Below, piece after piece: positions 14,541 through 25,183 of a stretch of DNA of 45,000 nucleotides. The position numbers were made by a program, and so were the translations under genes. This stretch comes from Chromera velia. Its lineage: Eukaryota; Sar; Chromeraceae. The notes beneath the pieces were generated by a model. The model was not told the DNA's origin, did not search any database, and worked only from the letters and a program-made list of their open reading frames with translations. Each line of letters opens with the position of its first letter. The first letter of the stretch is position 1. The stretch covers positions 60,026-105,025 of the forward strand of contig JAHBMJ010001986.1 in the NCBI GenBank assembly GCA_018398765.1. Direction: 5' to 3'.

Positions 14541-15194
14541 GACTGACTGACGAACTGACTGCTTGACTGACTGACGGGACTGACTGGCTGACTGGACTGA
14601 CTGGACTGACTGGACTGACTGGACTGACTGGACTGACTCACTGACTGACTGACTGACTGACTGGACTGATTGATTGACTGACTGACTGACTGAGGGACTG
14701 ACTGACTGACTGAGGGAGGGACGGACTGAGGGAGGGACTGATTGAGGGAGGGACTGGCTGACTGACTGAGGGACTGACTGACTGACTGACTGACTGACTG
14801 AGGGACTGACTGGACTGACTGAACTGACTGGACTAACTGGACTAACTGGACTGACTGACTGACTGACTGACTGACTGACTGACTGACTGAAGGACTGACT
14901 AAGGGACTGACTGAGGCGCTGAGGCGGACTGAAGGACTGACTGAGAACTGACTGACTGACGAACTGACTGACTGACTAAGAACTGACTAACTGACTGAGA
15001 ACTGACTGACTGACTAACTGAGGGACTGACTGACTGAGGGACTGACTGACTGAGGGACTGACTGACTGACTGACTCACTGACTGAGGGACTGACTGAGAG
15101 ACTGACTGACTGACTGACTGACTGAGCGACTGACTGACTGAGGGACTAACTAACTGAGGGACTGACTGCTGACTGACTGACTGACTGACTGAGA

Positions 15195-15231
<37 letters not shown>

Positions 15232-16708
15232 GCGACTGACTGACTGAGGGACTGACTGACTGAGGGACTGACTGACTGACTGAGGGAGGGACGGACTGAG
15301 GGAGGGACTGATTGAGGGAGGGACTGACTGACTGACTGACTGACTGAGGGACTAACTGACTGAGGGACTAACTGACTGAGGGACTGAATGACTGAGGGAC
15401 TGACTGACTGAGGGACTGACTGACTGAGGGACTGACTGACTGAGGTACTGACTGAGGGAAGGACTGACTGACTGAGGGACTGACTGACTGACTGACTCAC
15501 TGACTGAGGGACTGACTGAGTGAGAACTGACTGACTGAGAACTGACTGACTGAGAACTGACTGACTGACTGAGAATTGACTGATTGACTGAGGGAGGGAC
15601 TGCCGGACTGAGGGACTGACTGCCTGACTGAGGGACTGACTGACTGACTGAGGGACTGACTGACTGACTGACTGACTGAGGGACTAACTGACTGAGGGAC
15701 TGACTGACTGAGGGACTGACTGACTGAGGGACTAACTGACTGAGGGACTGACTGACTCAGGGACTGACTGACTCAGGGACTGACTGACTCAGGGACTGAC
15801 TGACTCAGGGACTGACTGAGAGACTGACTGACTGACTGACTGACTGAGGGACTGACTGACTGAGGGACTGCCTGACTGAGGGACTAACTAACTGAGGGAC
15901 TGACTGCTGACTGACTGACTGACTGACTGACTGGCTGAGCGACTGACTGACTGAGGGACTGACTGACTGACTGACTGAGGGAGGGACGGACTGAGGGAGG
16001 GACTGATTGAGGGACTGACTGACTGACTGACTGACTGAGGGACTGACTGACTGACTGAGGGACTGACTGACTGACTGACTGATTGACTGACTGACTGACT
16101 GATTGACTGACTGACTGAGGGACTAACTGAGGGACTAACTGACTGAGGGACTAACTGACTGAGGGACTGAATGACTGAGGGACTGACTGACTGAGGGACT
16201 GACTGACTGACTGACTGAGGGACTGACTGAGGGAGGGACTGACTGACTGAGGGACTGACTGACTCAGGGACTGACTGACTGAGGGACTGACTGAGTGAGA
16301 ACTGACTGACTGAGAACTGACTGACTGAGAACTGACTGACTGACTGACTGACTGACTGAGAACTGACTGACTGACTGAGAATTGACTGATTGACTGAGGG
16401 ACTGACTGCCGGACTGAGGGACTGACTGCCTGACTGAGGGACTGACTGACTGACTGAGGGACTGACTGACTGACTGACTGATTGACTGACTGACTGACTG
16501 ATTGACTGACTGACTGAGGGACTAACTGAGGGACTAACTGACTGAGGGACTGACTGACTGAGGGACTGACTGACTGAGGGACTGACTGAGGGAGGGACTG
16601 ACTGACTGAGGGACTGACTGACTCAGGGACTGACTGACTCAGGGACTGACTGACTCAGGGACTGACTGACTGAGGGACTGACTGACTGAGAACTTACTGA
16701 CTGAGAAT
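14541..16708. repeat. ACTG tetranucleotide satellite, about 2.2 kb
   Basis: Almost uninterrupted GACT/ACTG units. Every few units a GAGG or GAGA variant appears, giving longer periods such as GGGACTGACTGACTGA. Blocks recur at larger scale: the string GGGAGGGACGGACTGAGGGA is seen near 14720, 15290 and 15980, suggesting segmental amplification within the array. Minus-strand frames reading QSVSQSLSQSV are by-products of the period. Confidence 0.97.
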
Positions 16709-16884
16709 AGATAGTCGTTTCCTCTGGTCCTGCATCTCCCTTCCGTCCTGAACCTTCTGTGATCCTCACAAACCGACATACATCTCTACGCTTCATACTC
16801 TGATCTACATCCGCACAGCCCCACACAAGGACACAGACACAGACACACACGTCCGCACACGCACACAGACACATTCACTCACTC

Positions 16885-16982
16885 TCTCTCTCTCACACAC
16901 AGAGAGAGACTGCGAGAGAGAGAGGGAGGGGGGGAGAGAGAGAGAGGGAGAGAGAGAAGGAGAGAGGGAGAGAGAGAAGGAT

Positions 16983-17013
<31 letters not shown>

Positions 17014-17075
17014 GCAGGATAGAGGGAAAGAGAGAAGGAGAGGGAGAGCGAGGATAGAGGGAGAGGGAGAGAGAG

Positions 17076-17112
<37 letters not shown>
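16885..17112. repeat. GA-rich microsatellite
   Basis: Imperfect (GA)n with GGAGAGAGA and AAGGAGAG interruptions; preceded by a short CA-rich tract (about 16830-16900). A (CA)n run follows at 17240-17259. Confidence 0.9.
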
Positions 17113-17113
<1 letters not shown>

Positions 17114-17572
17114 ATACAGAGGCAGATGAATAACGAGGCAGAAACAGGAAGAGAGAAAGTACCTCACTAGACAAACTAACCAATCTGGAGAATAACCAAA
17201 GAGGGTCACAAACCGTGTTCTTGCCGAGCTAGACAAATGTACACACACACACACACACTCATGAGTTCATCCATGCATGTCCACACATGCAGTCATGGGA
17301 CCTTGAAGGAACAAGTGTGGTGCAGGAGGAAGGGAAACGAAATCGCCAAGAGGAAGAAGTTCAACGCATCCACCCCACTCACTCACTCTACACACCAAGC
17401 ATCCCCCACACAGCCTGCCGGCCCAGGCCAGGCCTCAGCAGACAAAGAGAGCCTCAATGGCACCCGAACGGGAACCAAATACAATCTCTCGCCCCCTCTC
17501 TTCACCCACTGTCCTGCTCCCTAAACGACCGCTGTCGCTTCCATGGTGGAGTCCCATATTCGTTCAAGTTGA

Positions 17573-17578
17573 TTTATT
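17573..17578 (-). terminator. Candidate polyadenylation signal AATAAA for the Hint gene
   Basis: AATAAA on the minus strand, 10 bases beyond the stop codon at 17589. The spacing is unusually short and a six-base match can arise by chance. Confidence 0.3.
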
Positions 17579-17588
17579 TCTCTATACA

Positions 17589-18749
17589 TCACTCTTGTTC
17601 TTCATGTGAGTCATGCGCATCGTCATCATCATCTTCATTGATCAGCACATGCTCCACTGTTGCCAACATGGAAGTGGTCGTGATTCTCTCCATCCCCCGC
17701 TTCTCCCTCTCCGCCTCGGCGTCCGATCCGGTGTCTAGTCGGCGCACCTGGGCGGGGAGGGCCCCGGGGGGGGAGACGAAGGTCAGGGGGTTGTCATGGA
17801 GACCTTCGGGGACTAGGACAAAGGGAAAGAGGGTCTGTAGAAAGGAGGCAAGGGGGTGGGTGTAGGCGGGAACATCGAGACGGCGTCGGTTTGTGACGGT
17901 TGCTGTTTCTGTCCCTGTGGGCTGTCTCTGCGCGTCTATTTGGAGAAGTTTTGAGGAGACGGCGGATGGGAGGTCATTGATCGATGGAGAGAGCCACTCG
18001 GCACCAGAGAGAAGGAGACCGAAGAGCCCTTGCCACATTTGGGGTCGGGATATGTGCGCAAAATTGTGGGCAAGGAACCCCCGAAACGCGGGTGTATGTG
18101 TTACTAGAGTATCTTCACCTGCCTCTTCTTTTTCTGTCTGCTCGGGTGATTCAGGAGATGCTGTGAGAATGACGAAGTTCTCTGTCAAGGGCGCAAAGAG
18201 ACCACGTGCATACACAGTCTGAATGTCTGTGACCATTTCAGTCACCCCCTCTGCGTTGATAAGGAACTCACCCACAATCACATCCTCCGCAAACTTGAAC
18301 GAAATACCCCCTGCTCCCCCCCCGTCTCCGTTTCTCACAGCAATGTTATGTCTTTTCGAAAGCGTAATGGAACTCCCAAGGTCCCCATTCAATGTCAAGA
18401 ATTCAAACACCTCATTCTCAACTCGGTGCAACCACCCCCTCAGTCGGGTGTACTCTAGCGTCTCCCGTCTCGTGTCAAACGCCAAAACCTCATCGTCCAC
18501 CTGAAGGTTCTCTATCCCCACAATGCCCTCAGACGTCTGTACCAACGTGCCCTCGGGGAAACAGGCCAAGGGCGATATCATACGCCCATTATGCTCCCAC
18601 TTATCGCACCGACCGCTGGCGAGTCTGCGAGTGCACTCTGAGGACATCTCTACGTACATTTGGGTGAACCCTCCAACCACCGGAGTGCCTAAAAACAAAA
18701 CCAAGAACTGTGCCCAGAAGAGCAGGCAGTGACCACTAAAACGCACCAT
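17589..18749 (-). CDS. Secreted Hedgehog-type Hint (Hog) domain protein
   Basis: A single-exon frame of 386 residues starts at a true ATG (18747-18749). Residues 1-26 form a signal peptide with the hydrophobic core LLFWAQFLVLFLG. A short 35-residue segment with three Cys follows, then a Hint domain begins at Cys63 (LACFPEGTLVQT). Conserved landmarks are ENLQVDDEVLAFD (80-92), the catalytic-block SKRHNIAVR (131-139, His134; the usual Thr is Ser), FAEDVIVGEFL and RGLFAPLTENFVIL (182-195). Family members normally end with an ASCYA-type strand; here FLAHNFAHI follows an acidic insert (200-221). In Hedgehog this domain performs autoprocessing by N-S acyl shift at the first Cys. There is no Hedge signalling domain; the remaining tail is unassigned and ends in a DDDDD-rich acidic stretch. 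The presence of the Cys and His suggests self-cleavage, but activity is inferred. Confidence 0.85.
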   Translation of the reverse strand: MVRFSGHCLLFWAQFLVLFLGTPVVGGFTQMYVEMSSECTRRLASGRCDKWEHNGRMISPLACFPEGTLVQTSEGIVGIENLQVDDEVLAFDTRRETLEYTRLRGWLHRVENEVFEFLTLNGDLGSSITLSKRHNIAVRNGDGGGAGGISFKFAEDVIVGEFLINAEGVTEMVTDIQTVYARGLFAPLTENFVILTASPESPEQTEKEEAGEDTLVTHTPAFRGFLAHNFAHISRPQMWQGLFGLLLSGAEWLSPSINDLPSAVSSKLLQIDAQRQPTGTETATVTNRRRLDVPAYTHPLASFLQTLFPFVLVPEGLHDNPLTFVSPPGALPAQVRRLDTGSDAEAEREKRGMERITTTSMLATVEHVLINEDDDDDAHDSHEEQE

Positions 18750-19456
18750 GGTCTACGACTGGTACTCTTGAGGGGTTCAAAAGTGGCAAAGAATTTTTAG
18801 GGGCTCAAAGAGCACAGTTGAAGTAAAGATCCGTCTGAACAAGGATGGGAAAAAGCTTGGTATCAGTCACTCGACTGCTGTCTAAAGGCACACGTTGCTA
18901 TTCCACCTGCCCGCTCGACTGAGAGAGGCTTCAGCTGGTACAGTCGATCACTGACATGAACAAACCGATATGTATTAAATTCTCGGACTGAGTTGGACAG
19001 AGTGTCAGAATGCAATGATCCAATTAAGATCAACCATCCAAACTGTACTGTCCGAACATGTCCGAACAACACTTGTCTCCCACGCGTAGGCTGGGGAACA
19101 AAAAATGCCCTGGGGCGCCGGCATGGCCCCGGCATACCCCGGCCCTGAGCTTGCGAAGGGGGTATCCTGCATGCATGCATGCATGCATGCATGCATCCAT
19201 CGATCTGCATGCATGCATGTCGCGATGCATCAACAACCGATATCGAGAGTCTCTCGCATTACCTCGTCGAGAGCCTTCCCCGGGGGAAGTTCCCCCTCCC
19301 CCCCCCCCCCCCCNCCCCCCCCACACACGCTAACTCGCTTACGTACTCGTGCACTCACGCTCTCGCGCACTCAGACTCACGCGTGCACGCACGCATACGC
19401 ACGCACGCACGTCGGGAGGGGACCATAAACCAACGAATTCATGGGCGGAGTCATAT
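18750..19456. other. Intergenic sequence with GCAT repeat, poly-C and an N
   Basis: Contains a (GCAT)n tract at 19168-19197, a CG-rich patch around 19110-19150, and a poly-C run at about 19294-19321 with an N at 19314, where the assembly is unresolved. 19322-19415 is CA/CG-rich simple sequence. Likely holds the 5' regions of the Hint gene (-) and the following plus-strand gene; I cannot identify promoter elements. Confidence 0.5.
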
Positions 19457-21017
19457 ATGAATATAGTGCCTGACCTTCACTTCGACACGACACTGGCCAA
19501 GGGGGAAAATCTCTTGCTGAGGCGATTCGAGAGGGGAAGCTGTCTTCTCTTCAGACTCTCCGAGACTTTCAATCTGGCATACAACAAAGGTAATCTGTCT
19601 TTGCCCTTCTGTGTGTCACTCGACGTGTCTGTGTTTGTGCATGCATGGAGGCTTTCCTGCCGCGCTTTTCCTTTCTTTGTACGTCTTTGTAAGGGATCAT
19701 CGTGACGTGTAGGAGACATCAACTCAGCCCAGTCCATCTCCTCCCTCCTACTCTACCCCGTCCTCGCCTCGAAGAACTGACGGTCAATATGGAAATCTGA
19801 GGATTCAGGCACCTGATATATACTTTGCTTTCAGAATGATGACATGCCCACCCGTCTACATCCTTCCACGATTGTATCTCACTGATCATATCTCACTGTC
19901 CTATGTCTGCTTTCTTCTCTCCACTCTTACAGACGCCTCCAGACGCTCTCGAAGCTCGCGAAGGAAGCGCAGGGCGTCGTTCGGCTTGGCCTTCCTGGTC
20001 CTCTTCCTCTCCAAACAGGTTAGTCATGCACTGAGGTAGTAGTCAACTGGTTTCTCCTTTCTTTCCTGGTATCCTTACACAATCACACACCACACACAAA
20101 CAAACGAACGAATGAGCAACTGGTGCATGCAGGACATAGGTCTTTACACGGCGTCCAACTACGGACTCCTCCAAAGGGTCCTCGAGGTCAACCTGGAATT
20201 GTTCGGACACGACCACAAGGACAAGTCCTAGGACAAGTCAGTCATCTACTGGAGAGGGGAGGGGTGAGGTTGCTAGATGGGAAATGAGAGGAAGTGAGGG
20301 GAGGGGAGGGGGGGAGAGGCGATGTGTATATGTATGTGCATGTCTGTATACATTAGTGTGTCCGCGTGCAAGAGAGAGAGGACAGAGAAAGTCGAGGGAA
20401 TAATATGTCTATATGTACATAATGTTCACATCTGTGCGGAGAATTAATTGAACGGACAGATGAGTGTATACAGGTGTCTGTACGTGTCTGTGTCTGTACA
20501 CACGCATAGATATTAATATGGGCCGTGCTTGCTGTGTGTATATGTGGATGCTGATGTGTCTACGAATAAGAGTATGTACAAATATGTGTATTTAACACAT
20601 ATGTGCATGTCTATGTATCGATGCGATAATTCAGATCTCTCTGGATGCATGCACATACAAATGTGAACATTGTCAGCAGTGAGCCAGTAAGCAGACGTAT
20701 AGTAAGCAGAGGGAGAAAGTGAAAATGATAGATCGACGAGTCAGTCACATGTGTACCTGTGCAGAGGTACATCATGGTACGCATAGTACTGCAACAGACC
20801 ACAAGCCTGCTTCATTTGTCTCTCAAGCCATTGATGCCGACTTGAAGATTGTATCGTTTAATCCAACATCTGCAAACAGGAACAAAATACCCACCGGGGA
20901 ACCGCACACGTCGGTGATCATGGGGATCTACGCGATCCTGCATACGATCTATATGACGCTGAACAGCTGTCGAGAGGGAAAGGAGACGGCAAGCTGTTTC
21001 GCCGAGAGTGGCCAGAA
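19457..21017 (+). CDS. Multi-exon gene of unknown function (first part; exons 1-4)
   Basis: Proposed exons: 19457-19589, 19933-20018, 20133-20224, 20880 to about 21017. All join in phase (1, 0, 2) across introns with GTAATC, GTTAGT and GTCCTA donors and CAG acceptors. Exons 3-4 are the strongest: DIGLYTASNYGLLQRVLEVN and then, across the splice, HDHKDKNKIPTGEPHTSVIM. Exon 2 is unusual: a basic SRSSRRKRRA stretch followed by FGLAFLVLFL, which could be a membrane segment. The ATG at 19457 is the first in a plausible frame but could be internal. The end of exon 4 is unclear; a donor at 21018 would join in phase to 21241 and make this one gene with the next feature (524 codons in all). No family recognised. 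Confidence 0.5.
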
Positions 21018-21241
21018 GTGCTGCTTGTGGTGGAAGGGGACGAAGGAAAGGAAAAAAAAAGAAGAAGAGACGGAGAGGAAGAGACAAAAATTATACCAAG
21101 AGGCCTTGCTGATCCTTTCATCCTTCTCAGCCTCTGTCTATCGAGCACTGCTCCAGATGCTGCGGCATTCAAAAGGCGTATTCCGTCTTTTTTTTCGTTT
21201 TCTGGCTCTCGCCATCATGAGATGCGAGATAGAGGTTCAGA

Positions 21242-24196
21242 ATGTCCAGAAAGCAAGAGAACATATCGATCGCAGAGGGAAAATTTCAGGCAGCCAGAAA
21301 GCTTTTGAAGACCGCCAAACATGCAGAGTTAGCACTTACCAACGAAACAATCATGCATATGAACAGCTGCGACGCTGCATTAAAACGATGCAAACAGACC
21401 GATGTCTCCAACTTGAGCAAATGCATCAACGAGAGAGGTCGGTACAGTCACTCATATAATAATATGTAATAGCACTTGCGTGTGTGTTTGAGCAGCAAAG
21501 CTTTGCATTATTTTGTATTGAGGTGGAAGACTCAGCAGACAAGTTTTGGACTCGACTGTTCGCTCAGAAAAGAAAGTTCTATTTCCACAACGTATTGGTG
21601 CGCTCAATAGTTTTTGTTTTGCATCGCTTGCATGAGAAATGAAATGCATTTGAGTCGATTTCAGTGTGTTGCATTTGAGTTGATTTCAGTATGTTCTCTT
21701 GTGTCTGCCTTCTTATGCTTAGTCTGCCACAATGCTCGACAATGCTCTTTCATCACAGAACCCCTCTTCAAGACCTGAGTTTTGCTCTTTCGACTCCCAG
21801 AGTCCCTTTGTCTTCTTCGCACCTCTCTGTATGCACGCCATGCAGGTATATACTTGTATTCAAGATGCATACATAGAGTCTCTTCAATATTAACTGTTTT
21901 GCTCGCTTGCAGACTGGCTGAGAGCGCACCGGGCTACACATGTCCCCAAAGGCCACAGGAACCTCCTCATCCATGGCTACGCAAACGTCCAAGAGGGAAA
22001 CCATCCCTTCAAGAGAGCAGGCAGAGTTTGTCTGGTTCTTGCAGTCGAGGGGCTAGGGCTCTCACACACTCCTGACGCGGACCCTTTTGTCTTGCTCCGG
22101 ACGGAGAGGATTTCTGTCGAGACACGGAAACTTGGAGATGATGCAGCCAGAGACCTGCAGGAGAGCGAGGGAATCCCGTTTTTGGAGTTCGACCGAGAGT
22201 TCCTCCTGTCGAACTCCTCAACAATGATTTTGTTCACTCCTCTCTGTTTTGAGCGAACAATATCTGAGGAAGAAGTGGAGCTCTCTTTGGTAATGATGGC
22301 CTCGAAGGAGCTCCGCAACGTGTCAGAAAGTCAGTCAGGCTAGCTGTCTGCTTGAGTTCTTGACCAACTTTGCATTTAGGCGTAGTACCAGCAAAATGAC
22401 TAATTTTGGCTGCACGAGTGATCTTTGTACGTCTAACAGATGATCTGAAAATTTTGTCCATTCTCTTGTAATTGCCATTTTACTTTTCTTTGAGAGCGCT
22501 GCGTGGCTAAAGCATTTCTCTCTCGATCTTTCTGTCTCCTCAGACTTGATCTGCCTCAGAGTCTTTATCTCTCTCCCTCTCCGTCCCTCTGTCTATCCAT
22601 GCACACACACATCCAGACGGTCTGTCAACCTGTCAGTCTCCATGCGCATTTTGCGCTTTACTCTGAGGAAGGTTGAGAAAGGTGTGTAAGACTCTTGGGC
22701 GGAAGAAAAAAAGAAAAAGAAGTAAAGAAACAATTATCAAGGTGACTGGGGCAAGTCTTAGAAGGAAGGAAAAAAGAGACGCAATATCGAGATGATCAGC
22801 ACAAAACAGACACACAAGCTCATTCAGCCTGCCCCTTGACCCTCCTTATCCAGAACTAACAGCATTTCATTGACAGAACTTGACGTCGTCTCATTGAAGG
22901 ATGAATTTCAAGTTGGATGCAAAGTCAAAGTGTTTCCTGTGTGTGAGGATTCATAATTCCAGGGATGCACTGTCTCACTTCACAACTTAGTCTCAATGTA
23001 GAATCTACAGACATGCTTAGTATATCTGATCATTGAAGTCGATCCTGGTGTGTGTTGCATGCAGAATGGAGTGAGGTGACAGAAGAACAAAGGATGAAGG
23101 TGTGGTCTTCTCTCCAAAAGCTCGACGAAAAATGGGAAGTCCCCAAGGTAAGGCCCATCAACTTGCTCTAATTCAAGCGGATGCAAAGCCTAGTGCAGGA
23201 TAGGTTCACGGCTGATGTTGTACATCTCACCCTGTTTTCGTGTTTTCTGCAGCTGCAGGCCGCCTTTTTTTGTGCATGATCGAACATCATACAGCCTTGC
23301 ATGCTTCATACCGCTCTCTTTTTGCCTCCGGCATCTGAATACAATTTAGTTGGGTACCTTGAGTTGGACATGAATTTCTCTCAGACTGTCTCTCTGATAC
23401 TCCTCGTCATCTGCATGTCTGTCTTTCCCTTTTTCCTCCTGCTTTCTCTCTCCAACCCTTGCGTACAGCCGAGACCCAGCCTTCATTCGCTGAGCCTGGA
23501 GAAAGAGGCCGAGCACATGTCAGTCGTTCATCTCTGAAGCCATTCAAAGCAGCCGCCTGGGGTATCTTTTGTCGGCATTCTTCAACACATGCTCGAGTCT
23601 ACTAAGTGTCAAAAAGCCGGAGCTGCATGGTATAGTACTCATTCTGCAATGAGTTGCCAAAATTTTTTGCCTCTGGAGGCCCCACTGCTTTCTCCATTGA
23701 CAAGCGAAGAGAAGACTGTGCATGAACCGTTTGCAAGCTCCCAGGCAACACATATTTTCTCATTTGTCCCGTATTCCGTGACATTTCCATGGTTTTATCG
23801 CGTTTGTTTCGACTTTTCGAGTCATTATTTATTTGCTTCGCAACCCTTTCTTTTGTGTTCGTTCCACTGAGTGTGATGCAGTCCGCGAGAGATTTCGAAA
23901 CGCCAACGGGAAGGTGAACACGGCCTGGACCCATGCACGTTAGTCAAATCGCTTCATCTCACCTTGGTTGTTGCGCTGTCGTGCAATCAAATGGATGGGC
24001 TTCGCTTGAATCATGCATTGAATCTCCTTTTTTGCCTTGTGATTATCTGAATGCCTCAAGGGAGGAATCATATCGCCCTTCCCGGCTTTCTTTTTGCATG
24101 TGCGCGGGCTTGTGCATGCATGTGTGTGTGCGCGCATGTGTGCTTGTTTGTTTGCTTGTCTGTGTGCGTGTCTGCGTGTGTGTGTCTCTGTGTCTG

Positions 24197-24244
<48 letters not shown>

Positions 24245-24253
24245 TGTGTATGT

Positions 24254-24292
<39 letters not shown>

Positions 24293-24368
24293 TGCGTGCG
24301 TGCGTGCGTGCGTGTAGGCGTGTGTGTTTTCGCTTGCGTGTGTGCGTGCGCCTGTCTGTGTGATGGCA

Positions 24369-24399
<31 letters not shown>

Positions 24400-25027
24400 G
24401 TATATGTTTGCACATGTGTGTGTCTGTGTGTGTATGTACATATGTATGTATGTGTATCTGCATATGTGTGTGTTTGCATCTGTCTTTGTGTGTGTATGTG
24501 CCTGTACAAGTGTAAGTGTGTGTGTGTGTGTGTGTGCATGTGTAAGTGCAAGTGTAAGTGTAAGTGTGTGTGAATGTGTGTGTGAGTGTGAGTGTGTGTA
24601 TGCGTACGTGCATTTGCGCCCGTGCATACGCGTGCGTATGTGTCTCTTTGGTATGACGGCCTTCCTTTCCACCTTCCTTTTGTCAACCCTCTTTTCCTCC
24701 GTCTCTTCCGTCCTTCCTCCGTTCCTTCTTTCTTTTATGCCTCTTTCTTTTATGCCCCTGTTCCCCTCCCCACCCTTTCCTTCCTTCTTTCTTCCTTTTT
24801 GTTTTTCTATCTTTTCTCTCTTTCTTTCTTCTTTCGTACTTTCGTACGTTCGTTCGTGCTTCTTTTCGTTCGGTCGTTTCTCTTTTTCTTTTCAACTCTG
24901 TCGACCTGTCCTCTCTCTTTCTATTCATCTCATGAGCTGTACTTACCCTCTATCCGCCGCTCTCCCTCCACTTCTCTGTCTCACTCTTTCAGTCTTCGCG
25001 TCCTTCTCGTTTTTCTCTCTCTTCCTC

Positions 25028-25069
<42 letters not shown>

Positions 25070-25142
25070 ACAGTGTGTGTGCACACGCGTGTGTATGCGT
25101 GTGTGCGTCCCTGCATGTATGCATGTGTGCGTGCGTGTGTGC

Positions 25143-25183
<41 letters not shown>

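Noticed and set aside
15150-17254. Frames reading QSVSQSLSQSV and LSLSLSLSL on the minus strand
   Set aside because: Products of the ACTG and GA repeats, with no start context or conserved domain.
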